Positions 11,752-23,766 of a stretch of 64,000 nt of DNA are shown here, piece after piece. Each line of letters opens with the position of its first letter. The first letter of the stretch is position 1. Location: NCBI GenBank assembly GCA_015501585.1, contig JADNRY010000069.1, positions 62,001 to 126,000 on the forward strand, written 5' to 3'. This stretch comes from Rhodocollybia butyracea (lineage: Eukaryota; Basidiomycota; Agaricomycetes; Agaricales; Omphalotaceae). Position numbers and translations under genes: made by a program. The notes under the pieces were generated by a model that was not told where the DNA came from, did not search any database, and was given only the letters and a program-made list of their open reading frames with translations.

Positions 11752-13682
11752 GCCGCCTCTCTATCTGTGATTCGCTAGTTGATTATTCAATGTCTTCTAC
11801 GACTTCTTTAATGAGCTGCAAACGATTCTGTCAGACTGACTGACTGACTGACATTGATTACTTTTCGCACATGCACGTATTTTCAAGTTCGAAGAATCTG
11901 AAGCCATAATTTAGCGTTAGTTATGAACCCTGAACGTTAACAGTAATTGAGTACTGCTGTACGAAAGAAAGCTATACTGACAGTTAATGTTCTTTCCTAC
12001 TTTTGGAGGATATTAAGGGTCAAAGCGACTGCAAGTTCAGCCGAAAGCGATCGAACAACAAGTTGGAAGACAAGAAAGAATACAAGGCCTTCCAAGGCAG
12101 GCTAAAGTTTACGCGACCCGAGGGCGAGTCGGAAAATCGTAAGGCAGGCACGTGTTGTGCCTTGTTCTGTTTCTGGGATCAAAATTGAAGAAACTTGCTT
12201 TGACCGACGGTGGCGGCGGTTTCTTTACTTAATCCACACTTCCTCAGAGCGTGGATTAAGATTATTTTGAGCTATTCTATCCGACACATAGATTTGCTAA
12301 TTTTCTAGCCCTAGCTATGAACGAGAAAAAACTTCTGAACAACTTTGCGGCAATAGTTCTCGATGAAGAACTGATATGTACATTTCGCACCACCATGGAT
12401 GAAGGATCATGATGATGATGTTCTCTCCGAGCGCAGCGCCGCAGCATGCCATACCCATACACCTGTTGGTCCACAAGGAAACCTGCAGGAATCAACACCG
12501 CCGAATTCAAGAAACAATACATTGTGTCCCCCAGCGCTGCATCTTTACTTCCATTTTTTCACTGATCCACAAGCAGACACAGATACAATATTAAAGTTTC
12601 ATTGACCCTAACCTACCAGACGTCATAGACACTTACTGCCTCAACTACGTCCAGGTCTTTCATGTTTGGATGCAAATGAATCAGAATGATGCGCCGCTGG
12701 CTCTCAAACTGTTCTGAGAGGTTTGTTCTGGTTTGTTTTGCTCCATGCCTGCCACGGGCTATCTGATCGGTAGCCTCTCTCAGTGGCGGTCATGTTCTAC
12801 ATTCATCAGTTATGTATGTATCGATCGACATTGTTGAACGTAAGTACTGTATCAGAGTGCTAACCTTTAACAGCCCCAAACCGAGCCCAAACCCCTTCTC
12901 GTTTGGAAATCAGTCATTGCTCAGTAGTCCATACCCGGAGCTCTTGAGTCAGGAATCGCCAGTGTCACTATGAAGGAGACGGTTTCACTTTTTTCTACTG
13001 CAAGGCCCTGTGAGTCGGCAACCAGACTTGGTGGTTCACTAACAATAGAACTACTCACTTTGGCTAGTTCAGGTCAAGTATTTTGTAAAAATGAGTACCG
13101 TTCTTCCATGTAGTTAGCGGCGGCCACAGAAATAAATATGCTGCAACTTATGTCCTCAACTCAGGACTGTGTATCTATGGCTGCGTTAAGCTTGTTCTAG
13201 GCTGGTTGCCCTGCATATGTGTACTTATAGTTGGAAAACGACCCTCAGTTGAAAGACAGTTTGAAAAATGGGGCCGCAAATAGGTCACCTGTTCGATGTA
13301 GGCTGGGTGACTGTTGGAGTGCTCGGAATAGACCACACCACACCGAGGCCCTAGAAACTACCTACCCATTTGATAACTTGAAACAAGGGCATCGTAGTGC
13401 TGCTGAGAATTTTGGGATTCCGATGACTGGCCGAAATTCATCCCTTGTCATTTGTGGCTACTTGAATAGAATCCGAGTTCAGCAGGTTCACCGCTTGAAA
13501 GGCATTCGATAAATCACGCACATACAATAAGCATTCCGAAATGTTCAGGTCTGCCATGGAAATGCAGATATTTCGAGTCCCCACATTGTGGACTGGAGTA
13601 TGATGGTCCCTCACCCTACAGCTCTACGTACAACATTTGCACACGGTACCCGAATCCCCTCCGACCTAGCTTCCAAATCCCA
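11752..13682. other. Intergenic, no gene seen
   Basis: About 1.9 kb. It contains a short CTGA microsatellite near 11835-11852 and small ORFs (for example 12003-12188, 13231-13512) with no family character. No tRNA or snRNA was recognised. Confidence 0.45.
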
Positions 13683-15125
13683 TCACCTTCTCCTTCGATC
13701 ATCATCACGACGGCGGTCATAGTCCCTCTCCCGCCTGTCATCTCGGTAACGGTCGTCCCGCCTTGGGCTGGCACTTCGTTTTTTTTCTCTTCCTCCTTGA
13801 TCACCACTTCTGCTTCGCTTTCTCGATCCCCTGTCCTTATCTCTTCCGCTACTGGGGATGTCAAATACCATTCCATATCCACCGCCACTACCGCCATCCT
13901 CGTCGCGATATTTTCTCGTCTGCACCAAATCCTCCCGGCCGCCAAATCCACCTCCTCTACCTCGAGAGCCCAGACCAGGCCCGCGCTTGATATCGTTCGA
14001 CCACAACTGGTTTGTCTTGGCTACGGATTGCGAGAAGTCGACCCATATTCGTCTATCGTCCACGAGGACATTCTGCATTTTGAAGTATGCCTACATGGAC
14101 GTTGAAATTAAAGTAATGAACCATAGAGTAATACTCACCTGTTCTGCATCCTCCCTCTTGTCAAACTCTATGAAAGCGTATTGCAAACTATCACCCGTCT
14201 TCTTATCTCTTATGACCTGACAGCTCATGATCACTCCAAATCTCGAGAAAATCAGCTCTAAATCCTCGTCCCTCGTTACCGGGTTCAGTTTGCACACGAA
14301 TAGGACATTTTCTGGAGGACGAACGTTCGCGAACGGAAGGTCACCAACCATCTCGAGGGTCAAGGCGGAAGATTGAGCGGCAGCAGCACGACGTTGACGT
14401 TCTTCTTCTTCTTCAGGAATAGAAGACGTGAGTGGGTCCTCATCCTCTCCAATAACAACGAGTCCGGTACCGGCGTCAGGCGGTCGTGTGGGCGGTGCAA
14501 AAGATGGGTCTTCAAGGATTTGAGAAAGACCCGGTGGGTCAGGAAACGGGTCGTCGAGGATTACAACATGTCGAATCCGAACATCTTTAAGAGGGCGGAA
14601 CTCTTTATCAACGAAAATATCGTTGATTTTATCAAGAGTATCCAGCCCTTCGACGACGTGACCGAACACAGCTTGGTGACCGTCCAAATAATCGGCATTG
14701 TCGACCAAGGTAACAAAGAATTGGCTTGCGCAACCGGAGCCTTCTGCGAACGGAGCAACGGCCATAGAAACTGTACCTTTTGTACTGTGTTTGAGCTTGG
14801 GAGTAATCTCTGCAGAAAAAAATCTTGGTACAGACGAAGAAGACGACGGCTGTGACTTGGAATGAATATATGACCAAATCGACTCTCCTCCCCTTCCACT
14901 TGCAGTCGGGTCTCCGGTTTGCGCGAGAAAGTCTTTTTGAACTATATAAAGCATCAACTATGCGTTTCTGGTAACAAAATGGGGGAACATACCATTAAAA
15001 AACGCATTTAGATTGTAATAATACACTTTACACAATTTAAGAAAGTTCTCGCATGTTTTGGGGCAGGTTTCGACTTCGAGGTCAATGACGAGGTCTCCCA
15101 ATGATGTTTCCAGTAGAACCGACAT
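13683..15125 (-). CDS. Cyclophilin-RRM peptidyl-prolyl isomerase, PPIL4/Cyp6 type
   Basis: Start at ATG 15123-15125 gives [20 protein letters not shown], a short first exon ending AFFN, an intron (gtatgt to ttag), then a cyclophilin domain ([55 protein letters not shown]). The usual catalytic FITT-type segment reads FFVTL. After a Glu-rich linker comes an RRM ([34 protein letters not shown]; an intron; then [20 protein letters not shown]). The tail is rich in Gly, Arg, Asp and Ser ([17 protein letters not shown]). This order is that of PPIL4 and fission yeast Cyp6, nuclear proteins tied to splicing and transcription. It shares a 170-bp divergent upstream region with the next gene. Confidence 0.9.
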
Positions 15126-15295
15126 TGCAGAGACACGACCTAAATTAAGCGCCGCTCATTCGTCCTCTAGCGCCTTGTTAGCGCCAACACTTCCTCTTTT
15201 CAATGTTTTTTTTTAGATAATTGGTAAAATAAGTATAATGATTGTTCAAACATCAGTCGCAAGCAGAAGAAGCCTCGATCTCAGCTTTCGCGGTC
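15126..15295. promoter_or_regulatory. Divergent intergenic promoter
   Basis: Only 170 bp separate the ATG of the cyclophilin-RRM gene (minus) from the ATG of the coiled-coil gene (plus), so both promoters must overlap here. It holds a T-rich tract near 15207-15215 and no clear TATA box. Confidence 0.5.
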
Positions 15296-16203
15296 ATGGC
15301 AAATCCTGGGCCAAAGTACCCTCACGATGTTCCCTCTCTACAATCCTTATATCCCACTCTCCAAAATATACCAAATCATCCTGAGCTCAATCGTTCTGTT
15401 ACACGGGGTGCCGTGTTGGACATAAGCCACCTACATGATGCAAAAAAAGCTATAGCAACTTTGGAAGTTTTCCTTGGTGAGCTGCTTATGATGATCGTGA
15501 TTCCAGACGGATTGACTTTTACGCATCTTATAAGATTCATCTCACCCTAATGTCACCCCAAGCATTGTCGAGAGTAGCAAATTGAGATATGCGGCTCTCC
15601 AAAATATTCGTGAGCTATATACTCTATGGATTTTCCTGATACTCATGTCACACTCTCTAGATGCAACACCACAATATGGGACTGGAGATTCACTGTGCTG
15701 GCTCAGCTACAGCAAACAATGAACGACGGATTTTCCAGCCTAAATCACAGATTCGATGAACTCCGTGGAGAAATCGATAATCTGAACAATCGCATTGATG
15801 GCCTCGTTGAATCAACCAGCATTTTGCAGGCTGAAGCTGCCAATCGGCATAATCGAGTAGCAAATGGAAAAGTAGGGTTCGTCCTGGTACACCGAATGCA
15901 GAAGATAGTACGGTGTTATTCTCTTCAATTTCTTTTGCTGCCGTGTCTAAGGAGATTTTTCAGGCTCCTGGCACTGGAGGAAATTTGGTTCAACAGGTTC
16001 GTCCTGCTAGTAACTACCAGATTCCTAGTCATGCTGCCCCGGCGATCGGAACAGTTATGAAGTACAATATCGCTCGTATCTGCGACATGAATCACCACGA
16101 TATCCTTCGTGCAATCTATCATTACAACGAAGATTTTGGAATTGTTCAAGGTGATGATCTTACACGGCGGCAGAAGAAATTCGCTGCTTGGCATGTCACT
16201 TAG
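15296..16203 (+). CDS. Small coiled-coil protein of unknown function
   Basis: ATG 15296 opens MANPGPKYPHDVPSLQSLYP and runs to an intron near 15477 (gtgagc). A later exon has a heptad-like segment, NDGFSSLNHRFDELRGEIDN followed by LNNRIDGLVESTSIL (about 15720-15830). The final part contains VLFSSISFAAVSKEIFQAPG and ends ARICDMNHHDILRAIYHYNE ... RRQKKFAAWHVT at TAG 16201-16203. I know of no named domain. Going from the coiled coil (RHNRVANGK, near 15865) into the C-terminal frame needs a one-base change that no normal intron between 15860 and 15910 explains. Either a splice site is missed or the gene is damaged. Confidence 0.5.
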
Positions 16204-16787
16204 GACTGGTGTTTTTGTGATTGTTGTACTACGTCTATTGTATGTTGATCCAATGTCCTGGACCGCATAGGTATGTGTGTTCAGAATAGATGTACATAGG
16301 CAAGAGAAGGGTGAAACAAATTTGGACTTGAACACGACATCTAACTCGATCGTCATAGTAGTCCCAGATGTGGGGATGTAAAATTGGGAGAAGCAAGGAA
16401 GCAGTCAAAGCACGAATGGCATAACATGGTCGATTCTAGAGCAGAGCGTGTATTGGTTCACCGATAGCACTGCAGTGAACGCTCGTAGGCACGGCACCAA
16501 ACAGACGAGCCTCAGCTTTCTGGTGAGAGGCCGCTCACCACCAAACTTGTTTGAATTATACTGTCGTTGCTCCAGTTGTATCCCATTGCTACCATACAGT
16601 ATCTAGATGAAGAGAAGCTGGGGATCGCTTGGTTTCAGTCAAACTTTGAACATGACGGTAGAAAGCAGAACCTGAGCCCGAGCGAACAGCTTAAGGAATG
16701 GCTTTTGTTCATGCAGGTACTGAAAAACTATTCAGGTCAAAGCGGCGCATATATATATATGATATAATATATCTATGTTGGTACATA
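16204..16787. other. Intergenic; one orphan ORF
   Basis: Contains an open stretch at 16567-16767 whose first 50 codons read like protein (YLDEEKLGIAWFQSNFEHDG) and then end in an AT repeat (16749-16773). I cannot assign it to a family or a gene model; it may be an exon relic. Confidence 0.3.
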
Positions 16788-19591
16788 TTAAAGCTTTGAC
16801 TTCAATCCACTGGCCTTTGCTATCTGCTCAATGTCTTTGTACTTGTAATATAATTTCAAAGCATCAGGATTTGCAACAGTTCCACTAGGCTTCAATGTAG
16901 AGCCCGAAACAATCTGCTTCACAGCAATTTCAATCTTCTTCCCGTTGACGGTATACTAAAAATTTGCTCAGTCATCTCTCGATTTTCGTAGAATAAACCT
17001 CACCGGAATATCCTCGACCTCAAATATATGGCTTGGGACATGGCGCGGACTCAACGCCGAGCGGATACTGCTCCTGATTTGCTTTTCCAGCGATGTCGAA
17101 AATTTATTGCCTGGACGCATCTTTAAGAAAAGCAGTACTCGCTCATCCTGATCAATATCCGGACGACGCTGGCCGACGCAAATGCAATCGTCTACAACGG
17201 ACGTGAATTTCTCCATGACGGAATATATTTCTCCTGAGCCAAAACGAACGCCGCTCGGGTTAAGGACTCCATCGCTGTATACCAAATTTCCAGGTCAGCG
17301 TCAGTTCGAAAATAAGCTTGTTTACTCGCCTTCGACCCAAGATCACAATTCCTTTTGTCTTTGGGTTAACGACCATAAAGTCTCCTTGCCTCCAAATACC
17401 TAAAATCAGAGTGATTACCCACAAAGCTGCAAAATATATGGTACTGACGCACCTGGATAGAAACTAAAGTATGTTTCACGGAGTTTCTTCCCGTCTGCGG
17501 TGTCACCCCAAAATTTCACCGGGATGGAGGGATGGGGTCGAGTGCACACCATTTCACCAGGCTGACCACTGTGTTCAACGTTTTTACCCTCTGGATCAAG
17601 CACTTGTACTGCCATACCCAAACACTTATGTTGAATTTCTGCATTGATGTTAGCAAGTTGCAACTAGGTCGACGATGTATCATTTTGCTTACCTCCTACA
17701 TAGAGAGGTAGACTCGGAACTCCACCAACAACTAGCAGCAAGGGATAAAAGCAATCAGATATAATAGTTCACCGAGGGAGTTTTAGGTAAGACGAAACTC
17801 ACAAGCACAACAAACGTCTGTTCCCCCAGACGTCGAAATCAAGTGGAACTTGCCACCGAATGCTTCGTGTGCCCATTTGAAGATAGGCGCGGTTACTACC
17901 GCACCTGTGACAGACATCGCTCGCAATCCTTCAAAGGAGCCAATCTTCACTATGTAGATGGATGATATATATCAGGGGACTTTAGGCATGGAACAAGAAG
18001 AAATTCCTACAAGGATTCAATTTACGCCCTTGAACTTCTGCGAGAAAGCGTGGGCTAGTGCCCCATAGTGTAACCCTAATAACAAGATGTTCAACTATGC
18101 TCCCGAAGACAAAAAATGAACGCTCACCCGGTATCACTAATGAACTTCAAGTAGCCTTCTAGACTAGGATGGAAAGGAGATCCATCATATAGGACCATTC
18201 GGCATCCAGTAGCCAAGGCAGACAACATAAAAGTCCACATCATCCAGCCGGTCTAAACAAACAATGAGCTCGATGTACCCAACAAAAGGTGTAGTCAAGG
18301 TACCGTAGTGTACTGGAAAAGTGTATCATTTTCCGTCATATCGAACCCTAGCCTTTGATCTTTGACAGTTTGCAGCAGTACGCCCTATGTGCCAGCAATG
18401 AGTGAATGTTGAATGTTAACATAAAGCAAAGAAGTAGCTCACACCAGCACTATGCACTATGCATTTGGGAGGGCCAGAAGTTCCAGAGCTGTACAAAATG
18501 TACAGCGGTTGGCTAAAAGGAAGTTGCTCGAATACGAGCTCGCTCCCGTTTCCGCTGGCCAAGAACTTGCTCAGAGTTGCACTTGGGAAGGATCAACATC
18601 GACATCATGATGAAATTAGTACGGCACTACTCACGTATTCGAAACACCAGTCATCTCGATTTCATTCCCGGAAATTGCGCTGGGCAGTAGAATGGTGCAT
18701 CGCAAACCTCGGTCATTAAGATCCTTGACAACCGCGGAAATCTTGCTTTGCAAATCCATGACCTTGCCAGCGTACATGACTTCCGTCTCAAAAAACACGA
18801 GTTTCGGCTGGATCTGACGGTAACGGTCCAGGATACCCTGTCGATAATAAAGATTGTAACCTTCAACGATAGTAGAAGTTTTGATTAACGTACTTGAACG
18901 CCCATGTCTGTCGCAGTACTGGAAAAGATGCCTCCAATACTTGCAGTCGCCAGAGCAATAGTGACAGCATCTACAGAGTTCGTAACGACCGCTATAACCG
19001 AGATGAATGAAATTCAGAAGCAAGCATAAAACTGCAAGAACCTACCCGCAACCCGATCTCCAATCTGCAGACCGTTCGCCCGCATAGCGGATGCCATTCG
19101 CTGAACTCTTAATCTCAACTCTCGAAATGAGTGATCAGCGACGTTCCCCAGCTCGTTGTTCGCCGTTATAGCAATGCTATCATCATTCCTCCATAACAAG
19201 TTCTCCGCGTAGTTTAGGCGAGCGCCAGGGAACCAGACGGGGACTTCAGGGATCGGGCCCTTAGCTATAATCTGAATACAAAATAAAATTCAAATGTGTT
19301 CAATTTTTCGCATTGAACGCCAATGTGCACCTCTTGTGGAGGAACAGAGTATTTGATTCGGAGATACTCCCATGTATCTTTCCAGAACGTGTAATCTTCG
19401 ATAGAGTACTTGTGGAGATCATGGTAATCCTCTGCAAAATAATTAATTGATGACAAATGTAAGCACCGAACATACTTACTGAGGTTCAAGCCGTGCTTGC
19501 GGTTGATGGTGCGCCTAAAGTTCTCAACGTTCGTGAACTTGGCCTGAGGGTGTTCCCAGAGAAAACGCGAAGAGTCGAAATACGAGGTCAT
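16788..19591 (-). CDS. Acetoacetyl-CoA synthetase (acetoacetate-CoA ligase)
   Basis: The start at ATG 19589-19591 gives [20 protein letters not shown], then the [14 protein letters not shown] and [19 protein letters not shown] segments typical of the N-terminal acetyl-CoA-synthetase cap. [36 protein letters not shown] and the AMP-binding P-loop-like motif [18 protein letters not shown] (near 18470-18520) follow. Farther on are [38 protein letters not shown] (about 17230-17285) and the C-terminal [14 protein letters not shown] with its catalytic-type lysine. It ends [10 protein letters not shown] at TAA 16788-16790. The enzyme activates acetoacetate to acetoacetyl-CoA using ATP in the cytosol, feeding sterol and lipid synthesis or ketone-body-like use. 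About ten short introns. Motif spacing fits the roughly 670-residue family. Confidence 0.9.
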
Positions 19592-20169
19592 CACTAATTG
19601 GCGGAGGAAGTGAAGCAGGAAAGACAGTTAGCGTGTGACACGGAACGGCGAACTAAACATTTTAATATCATGTGAGCTCCGTTATCCATTTTTTCCCATC
19701 GCTGGCGGGAGAGCTTCGGTCAATGACCGCCACCTAGAGCTTGCAGCGGTTTGGGAATAATCTTCCAGCCCCTAGATGCACGTCGCTTGAGGAACCGAAC
19801 GATTATAATTATATAAAGCGCGACACCAAACAGGTCACATGAGCGCTCCTTGAGCCCCATGCCTGGGCCCTGTTGTCAAAGACTGAGAACTTGAACAATG
19901 TAATTTACCTTAGCACCAGAGAGAGCACAAATCGTGCACTCGTCGAACTCATGATCTTTATATCACTTGGGAAGAGGTACTCGAGTGTCCCCATCCACCT
20001 CGAAGAACGGATGACGATAAAAAATCAAAATTCTACAAGGCCAGAAATCCGGGATTTACTACATGTAAGAAGTGTTACAGGAGGAGGGGGACGCAATGAT
20101 GGCTATATCTATAGTAATTGGGTGAGCCACAGTGCGTTAAGGTATCATTCGTGAAATAGATATACAAGG
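19592..20169. other. Intergenic, no gene seen
   Basis: Upstream region of the acetoacetyl-CoA synthetase and 3' flank of the nickel transporter. No RNA gene or repeat was recognised. Confidence 0.45.
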
Positions 20170-22064
20170 CTAACAAGCACTGACTTTAGTATCGACTAGT
20201 TTCGAGTCAACTTTCTTTTGAGGATGGGCTTTCTTTATAATCCACGCCAGAGCATACCAACAACTAACGGAAACTACAAATACTCCAACAATTGCTGCAC
20301 CGATATACCCAATATTGTCGTTTGCCTGAAAACAAGGGTTATTCAGAATCAGACGAGCGTTGGACTTGGCAGTCACTAATATACGTACCACGCTCCACCC
20401 TCTCCACCACCTCCCAGCTAGCCCACCACCGTCTTCGGCATTGGCTGCATTTTGGCAAGACCTACAGTTACTCCCGATCAGCGACATTATTTCGATGAGT
20501 GCTATGCTATCACAACGAGTGTGCAAGTAAGTATATGGGTCACAAGTTTGAAAGACAACAACAGGACCTACCCGAACGCGACGAGGATACTCATCAATGT
20601 CAATAAGATACTGAGTCCCGATATCGCATTTTGTTTCACTCTCGTACTTGTAGCTAACCGCAAATCGGATTCTGCATTAGCTTCAACACCGATGCTGACC
20701 TGGGGATCACGGTTGTCCGAGTTTCGCTGTTCGAATAATCGAATCGAATGCTCTGGAAAACCAGAGTAGGAATACAACATCAAAATCGAGTCTAGGGAAT
20801 CGACTAGTGTCATTCCCGCGGTAAAGAGAAACTGCAGAGGGTCACATTAGTATCGGCGGGGCTGGCGGTTGAGTGCTCGGAATCTCAAAACGTACTGGAA
20901 GAATGACAACATCGGATGGTGGTATAGCTTTTCCACTAGAGTCCTTTACGGCCAACGCAGAAACGGCGAGAAGTGCTATCGAAGATGTCGTATCAAATCC
21001 CAGCCCAAAGAGGACGCCCACGGGATACATCTACCCATATAGTTGATTAGCATTTATTATGGATGCGTACCAATACAAGACCAATACCAAAGGACGTACG
21101 GACCTTCCACGGTTTATTGACAAACGTTACAATGGGGCCGATAATCCTCATCATCAACATATGATTATCTCGGGGATTATAGGGCGTATTATCACCTGAG
21201 GCGCGTTTCTGTCGGGTGTGCAACGTGAGAACCACGCTGTGGTGAGAAAATATACTATGCTCCACTTACTTTCCGTCGTCGTATCAGTTTGAACAAGATG
21301 ATGGAGTTCATAAGCGCGACGATGAACAGAAACGAACCGCTAATGGCCGAACCTGCTTCCATGGTCTCTCTCCAGGCTAGCCTCTAGAGGATACACAAAT
21401 ACGTACCGATTATACTACCCACTTGACCAACACCCGTCAGCCTATTCGCGATATTGCTTGATATTGCTATTGCGATGTTCTGTATTAAGATAGGCATGCC
21501 AATCAAGTACATGGACAGCAGCGAAAAGTGTACAGACCACGACGATAACGATAGTACTGTGTCCTAATGAAAAGTAAAGGCCACAAGTAACGGGAAGCTG
21601 ACCCATTGCTATAAAACCGCGTGTCGCGTTATCTATTGCACTACGACGATATTATGTATACTTATCGAGAAAATACATGGCCAAGTCCACTCACCTGATG
21701 TGATCTGCGTCCAGGGCTTAAGATTTTTGATTGCTAGTGTCAGATACTTCATGGCCGATAAGACTCGAGTAGATAAGAATTCACCATGTCGCAAGCCCAG
21801 GGTCTAAAGGATAAAGATAATCTTTAGCAGTCAAGACATGGTTATCCGAAAGAACGTGCGCATATGACGAACCCAAGCAAGCATTGAAAGTCCCAAGATC
21901 GATTTCGTTTCGCTTGTCCGACCAAACATTATACCAGCGGCGGTCCAGCACAAGGCATTGGCCAGGAGTTCACAAGTAAGCAGCAAGAGAGAACGGCCAA
22001 AAAGTGTAAGCGTAGGGAAGTGGAATTCACGCCGGCGAGGGCTGAGGAGTGTGTCCCAAGTCAT
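20170..22064 (-). CDS. NiCoT-family nickel/cobalt transporter
   Basis: Start at ATG 22062-22064 (MTWDTLLSPRRREFHFPTLT), then a membrane segment. After splicing, the family signature LGLRHALDADHISAIDNATR appears across 21650-21810; its HX4DH histidine/aspartate motif lines the metal path. Next come GQLPVTCGLYFSLGHSTIVI, the second signature GLGFDTTSSIALLAVSALAV (about 20950-21010), LFTAGMTLVDSLDSILMLYS and a C-terminal part LAGRWWRGW ... ANDNIGYIGAAIVGVFVVSV, ending at TAG 20170-20172. Eight hydrophobic segments are expected. The family (fission yeast Nic1, bacterial HoxN/NixA) imports Ni2+ or Co2+ across the plasma membrane, in fungi mainly to supply urease. At least eight short introns, two of them inside the signature. 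Confidence 0.88.
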
Positions 22065-22306
22065 CGTGGTTGGAAACAAAGACAGAGTCTTTATCTCTGG
22101 CTAGGGGCTAGATAAGAGGTCGTGGGAGTGTAAATAGGCAGACAGGAGCCTAGTTTTGACTGAACCTTATTCGCGGACTCCCGACAAAAAGGAGCGCGTA
22201 CAAATTGTCTCGAAAGTTTGAGTATATACTTACGCATCTTCAGTATAAGTTCAGGATGTTGGGGGGCTGAGGCAAGAAAGACAAGAGGAGGAGAACCCAT
22301 AAATGT

Positions 22307-22410
22307 GGTTCGATGGCGTAGTTCAAGTTGGTCATCGCATCTGTCTAACATAAGAAGACCAAGTATATCTTCTTCACAGAAGGTCCCCAGTTCGAGCCTG
22401 GGTCGAATCA
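22307..22410 (+). tRNA. tRNA-Val(AAC)-like copy with enlarged D-loop
   Basis: Acceptor GGTTCGA pairs with TCGAATC. The anticodon arm TCTGT-CTAACA/C-ACAGA carries an AAC anticodon and is split by an intron of about 24 nt after the base 3' of the anticodon. The T-arm CCCAG-TTCGAGC-CTGGG is intact. The D-loop has six more bases (CAAGTT) than the second copy at 23476, which may impair folding. A T8 run lies at 22446-22453. It could be functional or a pseudo-tRNA. Confidence 0.65.
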
Positions 22411-23475
22411 CTCGCGCCTTTGGCGTTTCCCCTTGAATGTTGTACTTTTTTTTCATTTTCAAATCATCCTTCAATACTGGACAGAGGTAGGTAGGTAGGT
22501 AGGTAGGTTTAACCGGCACGGTCCCATTTAGAAACAGCCGGGTTCCACGCTACACATATTGCGCCTGGGATATGTGCCGCGGGCATCTAACCTCAACGCT
22601 GCTGTGTTGAGAGGCTGGTTTCTCCGGACGCACAACGCTGATGTTAGACACGATAAAGAGATGTCACTATAGAAGTGAACTGAGGCGCTCTACTAATATA
22701 AGGGCCGTGGGGGCTAACGACATTCGGCTGTTTGCATCATTAATCGTCAAGATACAGTGCACCAGTCTACCATATGGTCTTCACAGGGACACTTAATCCA
22801 ATGGCCCAGCATCCATTTCTTCACTTAGCAACCTTTGCAAGGACAACACAAACTTTTCACTAACTTTATCATTAGATGGGTTGGGTGCAGTGAATGATTT
22901 GAGTCGGTCTCGGTATATTCAGAAAGGAATGATATGGAACGTTTCCGTGTGATGCTAACGGTTACTGGAGATGTTTATACAATATTTCCAAACTTTTCGG
23001 AAGTCCCATATCGTTGTAGAAGCTATTGATTACAGCCGACGATGCATGTGCAATGTTGACACGCAGTGAAAAGAAAGGGGCTAGTCCATTGGCGTCGACT
23101 ACTACTTCCACATCGTCTAAGCCTGCGAAAAAATACTGCCTAAGGTCACATATTGGCCTTTACGAGTCTATCTGTGCTATACCGAGTCCACATTTCACCA
23201 TTTTCGAGCCCTTTTTCTCGTTAATGAGGTTTAGGCGCTCAAGGGATGATGGTGGTAGGAGAGCGACCCTGGGTGTAACGGCTCCCGGGCTATAAATATT
23301 GTTGTTACAATGTCATTGTCAGTTTGAGATGTTGAAAAGCAGCGCGGGCAGATTGCCTCGAGTTTGAGAGGTGCCAGTGCTGGGTCACATCTTCAGAGAA
23401 TCCTGAAGTCCTGAATTGCTGTTATTGTTAGGTGAAGGGGCAAGGAAGATAAAAGAAGAATAACCCCATAAGCGT
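22411..23475. other. Spacer between the two tRNA-Val copies
   Basis: Contains an (AGGT)6 microsatellite at about 22485-22508. No convincing gene was seen. The last 50 bp before the second tRNA resemble the bases before the first one, so the duplication included upstream flank. Confidence 0.45.
22485..22508. repeat. (AGGT)n microsatellite
   Basis: Six tandem AGGT units read directly from the sequence. Confidence 0.9.
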
Positions 23476-23571
23476 GGTTCGATGGCGTAGTTGGTTATCG
23501 CATCTGTCTAACATGAGTGTGTGGTTCCGGTTTTACACAGAAGGTCCCCAGTTCGAGCCTGGGTCGAATCA
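23476..23571 (+). tRNA. tRNA-Val(AAC) with intron
   Basis: Full cloverleaf: acceptor GGTTCGA with TCGAATC, D-arm GCG-TAGTTGGTTAT-CGC, anticodon arm TCTGT-CTAACA/C-ACAGA with anticodon AAC and an intron of about 22 nt after position 37, variable AGGTC, T-arm CCCAG-TTCGAGC-CTGGG, discriminator A. A T6 run at 23617-23622 can serve as the Pol III terminator. Confidence 0.9.
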
Positions 23572-23766
23572 CTGCGCTCCGACGTTGATCCAACGTTTCG
23601 TTGTCTTTTACTTTTATTTTTTCATGCTCAAATCATAATGGCGGATTGTCAATATTTCAATATTGACCAAGTTCAGTTTGAGAATCAGATGTTGAGCCGC
23701 CGTTCTATCTAAGCGCCGGTCTTAGGGTTAGGTTAAGCGCTTAATCGCGTTACTTCTTAATCCAAA

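Noticed and set aside
13797..14220. Plus-strand ORFs opposite the cyclophilin-RRM gene
   Set aside because: They are antisense shadows of its Arg/Asp-rich tail and RRM exons.
23710..23740. Telomere-like ttagggttagg
   Set aside because: Under two units in length and flanked by ordinary genes, so not an internal telomere array.
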